5,976 bases of DNA from DATAYF01 sp036272735. Its GTDB lineage: Bacteria; Chloroflexota; Ktedonobacteria; Ktedonobacterales; Ktedonobacteraceae. The position numbers and the translations under genes are program-made. The DNA lies in contig DATAYF010000734.1 of the NCBI GenBank assembly GCA_036272735.1, positions 1 through 5,976 on the forward strand, read 5' to 3'. Shown one piece after another: positions 5,500-5,976 of this stretch. Each line of letters starts with the position of its first letter. Position 1 is the stretch's first letter. The notes below the pieces were generated by a model. It was not told the DNA's origin and did not search any database. It saw only the letters and a program-made list of their open reading frames with translations.

Positions 5500-5659
5500 T
5501 CCAAAGAGGTCCTTGTTTCTGTTCTGTGGGACACGTCACTTCGGAGCAAACCGAGAGGTAGGTGTCCTGTTTCCTTCGACAAAATATCAAATACCTCTTC
5601 TTCGTAAAGGGATCAAAAGGGGAAACACAGAGATGTTCATTCATCACCAAAAGTGTGAT
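5500..5659 (-). promoter_or_regulatory. Upstream leader of the PPOX gene with nested inverted repeats
   Basis: GGACAC (5529-5534) pairs with GTGTCC (5562-5567), and inside it TCGG (5541-5544) pairs with CCGA (5551-5554), giving a possible two-part hairpin about 30 bases upstream of the start codon on the minus strand. No strong promoter hexamers are evident. Nothing else is recognised between here and the repeat at 5660. Confidence 0.3.
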
Positions 5660-5742
5660 ACTGGTGGCGAAGTCAAAAACGACGCGCACACTGAGCTTGA
5701 ACTTGCCAGATAGCAAGCGCGAACATCGACTTCACCACCAGT
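5660..5742 (+). repeat. 83-bp structured MITE-like repeat, copy 3
   Basis: It has the same length and orientation as copy 1. One base in the right terminal repeat is changed (TTCACC instead of TTCGCC) and one in the first inner hairpin (GCGCA instead of GCTCA), so two stems each have one mismatch. The CCAAAGTGGGCAAGAG flank lies on its right side (5744-5759), while in copies 1 and 2 the equivalent flank lies at the other end of the element. Confidence 0.9.
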
Positions 5743-5897
5743 ATCCAAAGTGGGCAAGAGCCGAAATATATGGCGAAAGGAACGACTTTATTTTGCCCGT
5801 AATACCCGATCATAAGGCCCAAGGTACATTGAGAGAACAACTTAAATTTAATTTAATCTCATCCATTTGAGTACAATAAAGAATCACTGAGAGAACG

Positions 5898-5939
5898 ACT
5901 TTATTTACGCTCTACACTATTGTAGACGTAAAATAAAGT
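5898..5939. repeat. Long hairpin in the right-edge array
   Basis: ACTTTATTTACG (5898-5909) pairs with CGTAAAATAAAGT (5927-5939) with one extra A, and TCTACA (5911-5916) pairs with TGTAGA (5921-5926) around a CTAT loop. Together they give about 18 base pairs with one bulge on each side. As a terminator for left-to-right transcription it lacks a T-run; it may be a cruciform or binding site. Confidence 0.7.
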
Positions 5940-5967
5940 TTGACAATTAAAATAAAGTTTGACAATT
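5930..5967 (+). repeat. Two perfect tandem copies of a 19-bp unit
   Basis: AAAATAAAGTTTGACAATT occurs at 5930-5948 and again, directly abutting, at 5949-5967. Each contains TTGACA, so the second could serve as a -35 box for a gene outside the window, but the exact duplication argues for paired protein binding sites. Confidence 0.9.
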
Positions 5968-5976
5968 TCACACCAA

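Larger units (their letters stand above)
5743..5976. other. AT-rich non-coding right edge with a two-orientation motif array
   Basis: No gene is visible. Related 14-base motifs lie at 5781-5794 (AACGACTTTATTTT), 5836-5849 (AACAACTTAAATTT) and 5894-5907 (AACGACTTTATTTA), spaced 55 and 58 bases, the last two both preceded by TGAGAG. Their inverse, AAATAAAGT, occurs in two tandem 19-bp units at 5930-5967. The layout resembles repeated transposase binding sites at a transposon end, or operator sites in front of a gene beyond the right edge. Confidence 0.5.

Noticed and set aside
5462..5870. Frames of 80 to 102 codons on both strands across the third 83-bp repeat
   Set aside because: Their sequence comes largely from the repeat itself and recurs where the other copies lie, so they are chance frames.
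5776..5976. A CRISPR array
   Set aside because: Motifs are short, diverged and in both orientations, and spacing is uneven; there is no repeat-spacer pattern.

Overview
The window looks like an accessory, transposon-rich stretch of a mid-GC bacterial chromosome or large plasmid. Several features recall the Ktedonobacter-type, actinomycete-like Chloroflexota: a membrane-anchored DUF929 thioredoxin-fold protein, an IS110 element, a replication-initiator-like protein and an actinobacterial-looking flavin split-barrel enzyme. The taxonomic guess is inference from gene content and style only.

Layout: (1) 1-765, the 3' part of a plasmid/ICE-type replication initiator-like gene, open at the left edge. 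It is followed by a very strong ribosome binding site and an ATG whose reading frame stops after nine codons, exactly where a repeat begins. (2) 780-4098, a block bounded by a 123-bp inverted repeat. Each repeat is an 83-bp highly conserved structured core plus about 40 bp of more diverged flank. Inside the block are a non-coding stretch that starts with a relic of an IS110 left end (905 to about 975), a DUF929 gene (1351-2313), and an IS110-family element (about 2381 to 3975) whose transposase carries a frameshift at a run of five A (2931-2935). (3) 4122-5499, two minus-strand genes: a two-helix membrane protein with a DUF3592-like tail and its own strong promoter (TTGACA-17-TACAAT), and a PPOX/F420-type split-barrel protein. 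(4) 5500-5976, a leader with nested inverted repeats, a third copy of the 83-bp repeat, then an AT-rich array of related 14 to 19-bp motifs in both orientations with a long hairpin, running off the right edge.

The genes do not form one pathway. The unifying theme is mobile DNA: the same 83-bp element three times, two IS110-related left ends, a shared flank motif found with and without the element, and a motif array at the right edge that resembles a transposon end or a cluster of protein binding sites. The strongest candidates for something undescribed are the 83-bp three-way-junction repeat, the 3.3-kb block bounded by its inverted copies, and the right-edge array.
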